Source of the DNA: Gamarada debralockiae
Taxonomy: Eukaryota; Ascomycota; Leotiomycetes; Helotiales; Hyphodiscaceae
NCBI GenBank assembly: GCA_002803225.1
Contig: NXFV01000935.1
Coordinates: 1 to 34,487 of the forward strand
Length of the DNA: 34,487 bases
Direction of reading: 5' to 3'
The notes beneath the pieces were generated by a model. That model was not told the origin of the DNA, did no database searches, and saw only the letters and a program-made list of their open reading frames with translations. How positions within the stretch are numbered: position 1 is the stretch's first letter; each line of letters begins with the position of its first letter. Shown one piece after another: positions 1 to 10,014 of this stretch. Both the position numbers and the translations under genes were made by a program.

Positions 1-2700
1 TAGTACGTCTGCCTCTGCATCTGAGATATCAGGGTCTTCGTCATGCGGGCTGTATCGTCGGGTGGTATCGAAGGTCACGTCCCTCATTGGAACTACCCTC
101 TTCAGTACTGGAATCCAGATCATCCAGATATTCGTAGATTCGTACCCAACCAGATATCCAATGTGTGCTTTTGCAGCTATCTTATCGAGCAGCGGACGAT
201 TGTAGATAAATGCGTACGCCCTGCATCCGTATGGCTTCAAATGATGGCCTTTGGGTTTCGGATTAGCCCAACCCAGGTACTCTTGCAGCTTGTGTATAGG
301 TGATTGCCACCCCAGTCGTCTGGTTGGCGTCCGATTAAGGATATATCCAGCGCACTTGTATACTTCCGGCCAGACGTTGTCAGGCAGGTTGCCAGACAGC
401 TTGAGCTTTGTAGCTCTTGTACTTAGCACCCCCCCAGTACGCTCAGCTCTGCCATGTTGATCATGATTATTGGGCGCTGATATCTCGATTTTCATGCCTG
501 TTTCAGCTTTCCAATCATCGAATTCGTCGCTGTCCACAAGTGCTGGTTCACCATCGATTTTCAGTACAACTGGCTGTATTTTGTACTGTCTTTTGATGTG
601 ATTAACAGTGTATCGGATAGTCCACATAATCTCCTTTGCAGAGCCTGTACGCAGGGTGTATACGAAGTGAAAGCCTAGCCAAGGGCAGTACAGATGTGAT
701 ATTTTCGTCTGATCACCGAATGAGTAATACTGGTCAATATTGTCCCAGCAGAGCGTATAGAAGGGCTGTGGGACTAGAATGGTCGGAACCCTTGAAATCC
801 TCTTCTTCGCATCGCCTAGCCTACAGATCTGGCAGTTCGGATTGCATTTTCCGCCCGTAATTTGTATACTATCGCAGGTCTCTTCCAGATGGGATAATGC
901 CTTATTAGATACATAGCCGAAGATATTATACGCTGTGACCTTATTAATCACAAGTGGCGGTGGAGGCTCTCGACTGTTCCTGGCTGGATAGGCAGCCATT
1001 TGCGTAGAGCCGCCAGGTAAATCGTTTGTAGGGTGATATTCGAGCGTCTACATATCGAAATGCTTAGGCGTCTAGCAGAAGCGTTGACCTTCGTGTTCGA
1101 GCTAGCGTGACCCGATTTTCTAGTCTAATCCCTTCTTTTCGAGTATGTGGTATGAGACAACGCTGCAGTGGAATGATGATATCAGTGCAACGTTCGAAAG
1201 TATGAATTCACGACGACCTCCTGGGAGACCTTCGCACTATACGAAGAGCGTGACTGACCCCTATCCTTCAATATCAATGCAGTCGTTACCAGCAACGACG
1301 AAGTCTGTCGTCGATAGAGTGAAATTGTGGAATCTCGATCGATCGTTATATACATGGCCAGTTGCGCTAGTATCTAATATGAAGCTCTTATGAAGCTCAT
1401 ATCGATATTCCTCCTGAGCTCGGGTCGATAGCGCTGCCTTGATCGAGTGCGCTATAAAGGTTTTAGGTGCTCCTTGTGATACGACTGGAGGTTCATTTGA
1501 AGTAGTATTTGAAGACGAGCCTTAGTTATTGTCTTCCTTCAGCTTTCGCTCCCATTCGAGCTTCGATTTTACTAAGTTCTGGACAAGGTCCCTAAAGTAA
1601 TCGACCTCGAATTGTGCGTCGATCTTGCGCTAAATGTATGCGCTAGGCTTCCAGCTAGTTGGCCTGATCTCGGGGACTAGATAGTAGCATTTGTGCCACT
1701 GGTATACGCCGCCGCATACGCATGGTTTCGTCTATTCCTTCGGTGATTGTGTCTGACCCTTATAGCCTCCTCTGCCACGAGGGCTGTGCTTGTTATAATC
1801 ACTAGTCTAGTGATTCTTTTCGATAGGGTTGCCGTCTATATCAAGGCTATTGAGCGTTACAGTTTAGAAGGCTCCATGGGATGCACTACCCCCCCTAGAT
1901 CGAGTGGCGATGTTCCGGCGATAGTCTCGATATTGTCTGAGTAAGACCTTGAAGTCTATAATATCTCCGCCAGTAACCTTTACGTCCTATACTGACCCAA
2001 ATTCCGGTGATAGGGGCTGTAGTACGTCGAGGAAGTTGTGAAGTGGTTCGACTCCCTGGACAGCTGAAATCCCATAGCGCACGCAATCGTCGTACGTAGT
2101 CTCCAACTTCAGAAGCCATGTATCGATATTCACATCTCTTTTCTGTGGCCTGATTAGCCTGTTCCACTCTGATTATAGGAGACGCTTTGTAGCGTGATCT
2201 GTCGGCTTGAAGTGGTCCCTCAGAGCTACCATCATAGCGTATGCAGTGCCACAATTATATGTTTTCGAGAGGTAAATAGAGTCGAGTGTTCCTTGAATAA
2301 TCGATTGAATCTTAGCCAATCCTTCTATCTGTCGATCATATTTCCTGAGCTTTCGTTCGTATATAGTGACCAGGTACTTGTATTCGAATCGTTCGTCGTC
2401 GTCGAGGTCTAAGAGCTTCGTAGGCGACAGATCGGCCTCTGCCACTAGTGTATTGACAGAGTCATCGTCCGCAGGCGTCGCAATGTTGCGTGCAAGTGTA
2501 CGGCAGTCTTTGACATCGCCAGGCGTTGGTCTGGCTGGTTCCTTCAGGGTCTGACCTGATCCATCTGGGTCAATTTGGTCCTAGATATCGAATTCCTTGT
2601 AGGCTGATTTCTTCAGTTCAACCCACTTTTCCCAGTCCTTGGGTTCTTTGAGTATGCATGGCGTTTTCGTGATTGCGTCCGCTATATTGAATGATATGAG
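1..2700 (-). pseudogene. Ty1/copia retrotransposon gag-protease-integrase, stop-riddled and cut by the window edge
   Basis: On the minus strand one reading frame can be followed from about 2700 down to base 1 without any frameshift. In order it encodes a copia Gag (ending in the short stretch KDWEKWVELKKSAYKEFDI before the first stop), a CCHC-like knuckle (CVCGGVYQWHKC, near 1690-1725), a protease-like DTSA motif with FILDTSATGHV (near 1345-1375), a pre-integrase zinc segment with CNPNCQIC (near 830), and an integrase core. Candidate catalytic acids are the Asp of WDNID, the Asp of KIDGE and the Glu of GRAERT. The motif KPYGCRAYVYNRP and following GYLVGYES are typical of copia polyproteins. 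Fourteen in-frame stops interrupt the frame: TAG at plus positions 1048, 1072, 1102, 1120, 1237, 1261, 1630, 1732, 1807, 1987 and 2581, and TAA at 1522, 1864 and 2173. There is no TGA. Bases 1-1047 are open. No in-frame ATG is seen at the Gag start; an ATA may be a mutated ATG. Reverse transcriptase and RNase H would lie beyond the left edge. The element is inactive as it stands. Confidence 0.88.
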
Positions 2701-2840
2701 TTATCGATAGATCGAGAGCTTGATAGTATAGCTGACGCTTAATAGTATAGCGGATCTGACGGAGAGTATCGTCTGAAAAGAGCAACAAAAATCGTAATAG
2801 CAACAGCGGAAGATAGTACGAGTCGACCTAGAGCAAGGCC

Positions 2841-2851
2841 GGGCTCATAAC
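2841..2851 (-). other. Retrotransposon primer-binding site (half-tRNA initiator-Met type)
   Basis: Read on the minus strand, the 11 bases directly after the LTR are GTTATGAGCCC. This is complementary to the anticodon stem-loop region of initiator tRNA-Met (GGGCTCATAAC). Known copia elements of Drosophila and fungi prime from a 5' half of this tRNA, so the location and sequence fit a primer-binding site. It sits between the LTR end at 2852 and the Gag start near 2700, leaving a leader of about 140 nt. Confidence 0.7.
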
Positions 2852-3360
2852 TGTCGAATCAGACGATATTATGAGGTAAATTCATGTATTGATAGATATC
2901 TCTGGAGTGAAGACTCTAGCTATTGAAGCTTATATGAACTGTCTGAACAATAGGCAGTTATAGGCAGCTGTAGGCTCCAGAACCATATACTAGGTAGAAA
3001 TCACAGATGAGTCTACTATGTGACTCATCATGTGACACATCGGTCACATGCCAACGCATAGTAACAACCAGAGCTAGTCTCATCTGACAAAGAGCGCTAC
3101 GGCCAAGACAGCAGCAGCATGGAAAGTATGAAAAGCTACCACGGCCATTGGTGTACCACATGTAGGGACGGAAGCTTGGAGTGTCCGAGAGGATTCTATA
3201 TATATCCAGAAGGGCTTCAGCGGACGCAATGCAGCGAATTTGAGATTTTTTTAGGACGTCTAGCCCAAGGACAGAGTTGGCAAAAAAAGGTCGATGCAGG
3301 AGGAGGAACAGCTGGTGAGAGTATACATAGAGTATATAACCGCATGACGAGTTAGCAACA
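2852..3360 (-). mobile_element. 5' LTR of the copia element
   Basis: The 509-bp segment begins TGT and ends ACA on either strand, with minus-strand termini TGTTGCTAAC and ATTCGACA. It abuts a primer-binding site on the inner side and unrelated coding relic sequence on the outer side. Two TATA-like stretches lie on the minus strand (near 3329-3340 and 3195-3206) and could be promoters. The partner LTR is outside the window, so identity between LTRs and insertion age cannot be judged. The five bases next to the LTR, TATCA at 3361-3365, are the predicted target-site duplication. Confidence 0.75.
3006..3050. repeat. Two adjacent short palindromes inside the LTR
   Basis: GATGAGTC at 3006-3013 pairs perfectly with GACTCATC at 3022-3029, and CATGTGAC at 3029-3036 pairs perfectly with GTCACATG at 3043-3050. 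The first includes a TGACTCA site, the consensus for fungal bZIP (Gcn4/CpcA-type) regulators. Whether the pairs act as RNA hairpins or as DNA-binding sites cannot be decided from sequence. Confidence 0.6.
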
Positions 3361-4790
3361 TATCAAATGTAGAGTCAGCGAGATATCGTTTGTCCCATGT
3401 TTCTTGAGCAGTGCATATCTGGTGATCCAATTCTTGAATGATTGATCGGCTCGGCTCCGATAATGTGAATGTCTGGCGGTATATCTTCGCACTTAGTTCA
3501 TATAGCTAGAACTTGAACAGAAGAGACAAAATTTGTGTCGGCCCAGAAAGATTTTCGTAACCGCCTGAGAGGGTGATATCAATATCGTTGGCATCAGCTG
3601 GTAATCGGATCTCATAGTTGACACGCCATGAGGGGTCTTGGGTTTCCAAGAAATGTATTTTGGATCATAACTGCATCAGACCAGCCCAACAACGTCATTG
3701 CTCTTCACATTGGATCGGGTCGAGGCTGAAGTTTTAGGATCGATATGATGTGCCAATGCGATGGCCACATTGTATGTCATTCCTACATGCGGTCAGCAAG
3801 TGATAATTTTAAGAGTGCGAAAATCCACTCAAGAATATCATATCTTGATTCTGCATACAGACAGCAAGGGAAAAGGGTACTTACCCAGAAGTACCCATAT
3901 AGGATCTTGACTATGACCCATTGCATATACCAGTAGGACTAATGCTTGGAGTGACTGTATGTTATGCTTTCCCCAGAAGACACCTTGCTTTGCAAGACGT
4001 TTCATCGCATCTCGATAGCCTCTACTGAGAACTCCACGTTGTTGCAGGCATCTGGTCCTCGGTCCAGGTCTCGAAGGACGGGGTGAAGGGTGTGAGAAGT
4101 TTTCAAAAGGATTAGTATTCTCTTGAATTGAATTGGAGGTATATATCATAAGGGAGAGAAGACCGTAAAATACGTCTCCTTCAGGTAGTCACACTGCTAC
4201 ATAGGCGGTAGTAATGCCAGTAACTCATCCACCGAGGAATCTAGTGGCGACGTAAATGGAAATCCAGCTATAATTCCCGAATTCTCTTGGTAATCTAGAC
4301 CTTGCGTCATCTTCGATAGTTTTGTGTTTGCAAGCACAGAGGTCCATTGTGAGGATCGTGCTTCGTATCATACGTTGCAATTTAGTCATGTCGTGAGGAC
4401 TCCTACCCACATGTAGAAACCGGCTCACTTTAATACGAGACCTGCGAAGGGCTCTCAGATGCGAAGAAACCTAGTACACCAGAAGTATCGACTATTTGGG
4501 TGGATTCCTCTGAGGAGAAAGCACTGGGCTCCGCAGTTGTCCGTCTTCAGCAGGATTGGGAATATCGGCTCCGGTATGCTTCCTCAACAAACTCTCCAGA
4601 TAGCTGATTCGGTTCAGTAGTTCCTTGTTTAGCCTAGTTAGAAGCTTGACTGAGTTCCATCTCGAGTCACCGTTCTCTTATACACACAGCTGTCAGTGCA
4701 AGCTCGCCGCCGACAGATGTCGCATGGAGAGCGTGTCCAGGAGCATTTGAATTTTACGGCGACGACAGGGCTCACAGCTGACAGTGCTGT
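3361..4790 (-). pseudogene. Zn2Cys6 fungal transcription factor, decayed and truncated by the copia LTR
   Basis: Minus-strand pieces line up in the order of a fungal zinc-cluster regulator. At 4686-4776 is a Zn2Cys6 domain (CEPCRRRKIQ, then CSWTRSPCDIC, last Cys before VYK), split by one extra base at 4746. Near 4570-4630 is a coiled-coil-like linker (LLNRISYLESLLRKH). At 3885-4000 is a Fungal_trans segment (IQSLQALVLLVYAMGHSQ, ending WVLLG). A GTAAGT...TAG intron of 102 nt (3783-3884) joins it to MTYNVAIALAHHI, as in intact relatives. Further down come ANDIDITLSGGYENL and LYELSAKIYRQTF, broken by stops and at least one frameshift. Coding similarity ends exactly at the LTR boundary (3360/3361). 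The parts between 4000 and 4560 are too eroded to assign. A DNA-binding transcriptional regulator in origin, now non-functional; its target is unknown. Confidence 0.75.
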
Positions 4791-6120
4791 CGTATGCTTC
4801 CAGAAGGGCAGTTCAATCTATGTCGATTTATTTGAAGGCTCATTGAGGCGTCCAAGGAATGGTAGTCCATCATGTTGTGGCCAGATGATGTTGAGGAATG
4901 TTGTGGAGAGGGTGGGATGTTGAGACTTGAGTGCTGAAGATGTGGACCGGAGTGAAGCGGGAGGCAAACCAAACTTACAGCAACTCTCGCCGCAATTTTA
5001 CTTTGGAATAGTGGAAGCGTGAAATCTCTTCGTATATTAGCTCTCTACACGCATTTTGGGTTATTTATCTCATGTCGTTCTTTCTATACAACTCTGTCCT
5101 CACGGTTTGGCGATGCCACTAGAAGTTCACCGCTCCTCACACCAAGTGATTCACATACCGGAGAAAACCATGGCAGCACAGCAACTGGCCTTAAATCATT
5201 CAATCTATTTAAATTGCTGGAGATGAAACTAAAGCTCAATACCCTATCTCCGTGAATTTCTATCAAGGAACGATCCAACCACCTTGGTCACACCAGCTAT
5301 GTCCTCAAAGTTGTGTCAATCGCCGACTTATTTATTAGCCAAACACTCACAAACCTTCATCTTCAAAAATCGAATCTCAACCATTCACCAAAACCTGTCA
5401 ATTCGATCCGAATCCGAATCACGCATACCAGCTGAACACTTCAGCTCCATCATGGCGCCAAATGTCCGCTCGCCTTCCTACCTCAGTCTCAATAAGTAGA
5501 GTGGGTTGGGTTGGTACCTTATGAAAGGGATTTTGTCCCTTTTTAACGCGGCCTTGATTGAAAAATTTCCATGATAGAAGGAAGCTTTAAAAGGCCCTTT
5601 CAAGAATAAAGGGCAGGTAATACGACGTCATAAGTATTGCAGATTGGGAGAAAGAGGGGGGTGGGGGGGAATTAATTGACTAGCAAGGCGATATGGTGTA
5701 GCAGTAAAAACTTTTCGAAGCCAGAGGTTTCCGCAAAACTTCACGGAGCTTTCCATTTCCTTTTCAAGCATTGGCCCCTTTACATGAATTGGAAGCACTC
5801 CTCCCCTCATGATGAATTTGCTGACCTCGCCGCCGTCGGAATCTCGATACTGCAAATAATTGTTTTCTGCATTACTTGGAAGATGTCTTATACTCTTAGA
5901 AGGAAGGTCGATAAGCCATAGTCCGCATCGCACGTCCATGCTGCAAACGATGAAGAAGCCTAATTCTTAGTTGTCAATGAGAAACGATATGCACAACTAG
6001 AGACAATCAATTCACCTCTATTGTAACTGCTCCACCACCATATTTGACGAGGATTGCCAAACCATTTGATTAAAATTACAGTCGTTAAAGACCGAACGGA
6101 GCAGAATTATTGAGGTTATT
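4791..6120. other. Gene-free stretch with short AT-rich hairpins
   Basis: No convincing gene is visible. A promoter-like A/C-rich stretch near 5330-5450 leads to a 15-codon open frame beginning at the ATG at 5452, which may be the head of a lost gene. Two perfect 7-bp hairpins lie close together: AAAGGGA (5524-5530) with TCCCTTT (5536-5542), and GCCCTTT (5594-5600) with AAAGGGC (5608-5614). A G-rich run is at 5653-5669. Confidence 0.4.
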
Positions 6121-6306
6121 AGGAAGGCCATCTTTGAGTATAATGAGACGACGATAGATCAGGTTCGAACAAGATGGCGGTTTATTAGAGCAATTCACGG
6201 GGTTGAAATCCTAGGGGAGGATGAAAAAAGCCGGGAAGCCACGACTTACCGCAGTGTGTCAAACCAGATTTGTTCACCTTCTAAGATTATTTTCGCGATT
6301 CTTTGA
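6121..6306 (+). pseudogene. Unrecognised coding-like fragment
   Basis: A frame from 6121 to the TGA ending at 6306 reads like real protein (it includes IFEYNETTIDQVRTRWRFI and HGVEILGEDEKS), whereas the frames around it do not. There is no start codon and the upstream part is broken by a stop near 6110. I do not recognise the family. It may be a remnant of a DNA-binding or transposon-derived protein, but nothing in the sequence proves that. Confidence 0.25.
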
Positions 6307-6485
6307 AATGCAACTCCCTGCGATTTCCTTTCTCCAGAATCCAAATTAACGCCGTCAAGAATTGACGATTCGCTCCCCAGCTTCAGTGACTTGAGCACGA
6401 CAAGTGAACCCTACAAAGGACCGTCACGAAACGTCGCTACCATAAATGCAGTCAGGTTCGACAAGTCTCTTCAACCGAAGGAGTA

Positions 6486-8017
6486 CAAATCCTAGGAACG
6501 CACCCCGAATCCAAGATTCTGCTCACGGGCGTCAGTCGACTCCACAGGATGCGATCCATACAAAGGATCCTGATTGAAGGGTAGAAGATTACTAAGGTTG
6601 GCGTAGTACCGATTGCACAGGAGCTGAAGAAAGATCCCAAAACCCGACTATTTCAAAGCAGGGAAGAACGTTGATGAGCGGTCTGGGTGATGAGCACACT
6701 CTCTTTGCCTGGAATGGAGGCAGTTTGAATCGGTTGGGTGATCTGGGTGTCGAGAAGCATGTTCTACTCACTGCGACTGCGCAGTGTTATATTGATTCGG
6801 GCTATACAATGTAAGTCGCCGCACTTGTGGAGCAATTTCGCTAATTTTTGACTCTTCCCAGGCTTCGGACTGCCTCAGCCAAAGAAGAATTGGCGTCGTG
6901 ATCCGAGAGGCGATCAACGCTGTGGATATACCAGGTCCTCGCTATCCAGCGAATGGAAAGGAGATGGCTCGAATAGACGGCGATCTCGTTGCTGGAATCA
7001 CAGCTTACGCCGATGGACCCGATGAAATGCGAGAAGTGATTCGGCACCATGTCAATCTTGGAGTTGACCCAAATCAAGCTTAGCATGAGTGGTGAAGAGA
7101 TAAACAACCCCATTTCATTCTCTTGACAACTCTTACTGATAGTTCAATACATTACAGAGATCCGGTCTGCTCTAGATTGCTACTTCACAGATGAGGAAAC
7201 AGCACATACGTTGACGAAGCACATGGTCTTGGCCCAAGTCTCTGTCACACGCTCGAGCTCTCGATTCAATGAAGATGTGTGTCAGACATGGAGTTAATGT
7301 CATCTACTACGCATCTTACGTTGATGACGAGGGAATAGACTTGCTGGAGGCCAAGAATGATAAGCATATCGTTGAACCTGGATTGAACTGGCTGATTGCA
7401 ACTCGTAGATTATCCTCTGATCAATCAGCATTATAGTGATGGAGTCTCATAGTTCATGACGCTGCAGCATTTGGCTACCCAAACGAGAAAGGCCAGCAAG
7501 TGGGCTATCAGAAAGAACTTGACGCCGCCATCCGTGGCCTTCTAGAAATGCACCGACGCGGTATTGTGGTCCTCCCAGGCGGTGACTACGGATTTGCATG
7601 GATGCCTCATGGCACCTTGCTCGTGATCTTGACCACTTCGTCAAGCTCCTTGGCTTCGCCCCGATGGAGTCACTCATCTCCGCTACAGCAGGTGTAGCGA
7701 AACTCCTTATGCGTGAGCATGAGTTGGGCAAGATCCAGGAAGACTTCTATAGGGATTGCATTCTCGTCGATTGTAACCCACTGGAGGTTATCACCATCTT
7801 GTAGGATTACGATAAGCTGAATGTCATTGTCATCAAAAAAAGCATGCACAAGGCAGGAAGGAAGGAGAATGTTGCACCACCTGTGGTACGGCGAAATCAA
7901 AATGCTCATCCTATTGTGCCTGATTTCCCCCGAGTGAAAAAGGAAATGCAAAGAATTACTGAGGAGCGTTTTGCTACTGGAAGGAGGAAGTCACGTGGTA
8001 TCCTAGTAACTGTATGA
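6486..8017 (+). pseudogene. Amidohydrolase-family enzyme, decayed
   Basis: Segments in shifting plus frames match the metal-dependent amidohydrolase (imidazolonepropionase-like) superfamily in order. They are an N-terminal part with LIEG and KITKVG (6570-6605); WNGGSLNRLGDLGVEKHV (around 6710-6760); a probable intron GTAAGT...CAG (about 6810-6861); IPGPRYPANGKEMARIDGD and ITAYADGPDEMREVI (6930-7050); DCYFTDEETAH (near 7175); HGVNVIYYASYVDDEGIDLL (near 7290-7350); LPGGDYGFAW (near 7575); and FAPMESLISATAGVAKLL with GKIQEDFYRDCILVDCNPL (7655-7790). Frameshifts are evident near 6880, 7140-7270 and 7620, and a TAG stands at 7802-7804 where Gln is expected. The C-terminal frame then continues to a TGA at 8017. 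Intact relatives are hydrolases of C-N bonds in cyclic or peptide-like substrates; the exact substrate is not known. Decay by small indels and stops indicates a dead gene. Confidence 0.78.
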
Positions 8018-8339
8018 TCAGAATAAATGGGGCTAAGCAGCACGGGTTTCAAAATATCTTTTCAAAATATATATCTTGTCCTCGCACTCTATGGAATTTC
8101 GCACTGCCGACTCCAATTGAATAGGATCGCCAAAGTATCTGCGTGGGGTGAGTTCGCCATGAGCCGAAAGTCACCCGACACTTATCAGACCACTCTTTGT
8201 TGCTCATCGCTGCTCCGAATCAAGGTCATCAATTCTCTTCGGAGTTATTTATTTCATTGAATTTCCGCATTATAGAAATTTATGCACTATATATCAAACA
8301 AAGGAATTCAAATAACTTGAAAAGCCTGCGAAATCCATC

Positions 8340-9668
8340 ATGACGACATCCCCTCTTCACCAGTCAACAGTCCCTATCATTGACCTAGCGAACGAACTCA
8401 ATATCCTTCTAAAAGATTACTCCCACGTCCATGGCGCCCCAAAACAAGTCAACGAGACCTTGATCGACCTCCAGTATCTGAGCGATACTCTGAGCTATTT
8501 GGAGGCACTTTTCGGAGACTTTGAGCACGAGCTTCACCTGCCTGGGCCAGCGCAAGTTTTCATTCCTCAACGCACGAACCTCAACTAATTGTGACACTTC
8601 TCAGAATAGAGAAATTCAAGGCGATTAAATTGGTGCTGAAAGCCGATCTCAAGGCCTTCCACCATGTATTGAGAAAATGGCCTGATCCTCCAACTTTCCC
8701 GGCCATGGTGATGTTCGGCACGTTGCACGACGGCCAAGTAAAAGATATTAGGCAGAAGATTATTCGACATCAGCTCGAATTCACCGTTTTCTTGAGCGAG
8801 GGAACATTTCTTCCTGAAGAAGACGATTTTGACGATTTTGACGATGCGCTTTCGTCGCTCCTGTGCTCAGGTGCTTCCTTTGGACCGGAAGATCGCATCA
8901 ACGAGATCGATGCGCAAGTATCTCAAAATGGGGGCACATATGAGCCCCTTAGAGCTGTGGAGATTGAGGATAGGGATGGAAATCCACATCCGGTATGGAC
9001 TGAACTCGTCAACCTTCTGCTCACGCTCCCACCCACGCTTCGGCTCAGCCACCTTGTGCAGAAACTCCAGCATATACATAAGATAGCAACTTCGTCTGCT
9101 TTCCCCAAATTCTCTGCTTTTGAAACAGATATTGAGAGTATCTTACGCTTGGCGAAGGAATTGGATAAGCGCTTGCTCGGCGAGAACCACTTCTCGAGGG
9201 ACGTGGAGAGGGAGATGTAAGCACTCGCCCACACGCCCCCTTTTCCTCAAGTTCCTGACGAACTCGAATACTTGTGACAAAAACTAAATCAAACACAGAC
9301 ACACAACAGTTGATCTCGAGATCAAATTCCTCCTCCACGAACTCACTCTCCTCGGCTCCCTCCTCGAAACCAGTTCATTCTCTCCTGTAACAATCAACTA
9401 CGACAATCTTCCAATCCACAACTTCCTTCAAGATCACAGGATTATATTTATGATGCTACTAACTCTCGTTGCTGGATCGAGATTCACTTTCAAGGATCCC
9501 AGGCATGAGAATGGGACGCGACGGGACGAGGAGTTTGAGGGGGCGGTTGCGGCGGCGATGGGGAGTCTGGCGAGACATAGTGCTAGGGTTAATGTGTGGT
9601 GTGAGGGTAGGAGGAGAAGTGTTGAGGGTTTGAGCAAAATAGAGGGGTCGGGGGTGAGTGAGAGGTGA
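8340..9668 (+). CDS. HeLo-like N-terminal domain protein (three exons, 397 aa)
   Basis: Proposed exons are 8340-8551, 8605-9216 and 9299-9668, total 1194 nt, ending in TGA. Intron 2 (82 nt) is GTAAGC...ACACAG. Intron 1 cannot be spliced at a GT donor without breaking frame. A GC donor, GCAAGT at 8552, with acceptor TTCTCAG at 8604 (53 nt, CTAAT branch-like site) keeps the frame. Residues 10-65 (PIIDLANELNILLKDYSHV, then APKQVNETLIDLQYLSDTL) resemble the helical N-terminal domains that fungal STAND/NACHT and HET-S-like proteins use for oligomerisation or signalling. The rest is helical and acidic (DDFDDFDD near residue 150), with no NTPase or repeat domain visible. It could be a standalone adaptor or a lone signalling domain, possibly linked to non-self recognition, but function is inferred only from the domain type. 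The ATG at 8340 follows an A/C-rich leader and is the first in frame. Confidence 0.65.
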
Positions 9669-10014
9669 CCTGGGAACAAGTTTGGAGAAAGAGAAATGGG
9701 ATAATTTGAAGCTTAAAATTGGCGTCATTCTTTGACTCTTCTCAGTCCTTTCTTTCGGGAATCTAGTTCTGCAAGCAGCTGAGGGTTAAAACAAAACTAC
9801 GAAAACCCTAATACCAAAACCGCATGATAAGCGTTTGAAAAACGCAACGCTTTCGTTGTATTTCCCACCAATGACGACACCACCCATGTCTGTCCCTAAG
9901 CTTTTGGTTGCACGTCTTGGCCGCACGCTCGACGCAAGGGATTTCAAAGTCTCCAATCACAATCCTCCCTTAGAACCAGAAAGGTCTTGTTGCAAGTCAG
10001 CCTGTACTTAGAAA

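Noticed and set aside
1..2700. Reassigned or readthrough TAG codons in the copia frame
   Set aside because: The intact host-type genes in the window (P450, OYE, Fungal_trans_2) use standard stops, and TAG/TAA-only stops are the expected product of CpA-to-TpA mutation.
6150..6200. Possible tRNA gene because of a GGTTCGAAC box
   Set aside because: No matching acceptor, D-arm or anticodon stem can be folded around it; it lies inside a coding-like fragment.
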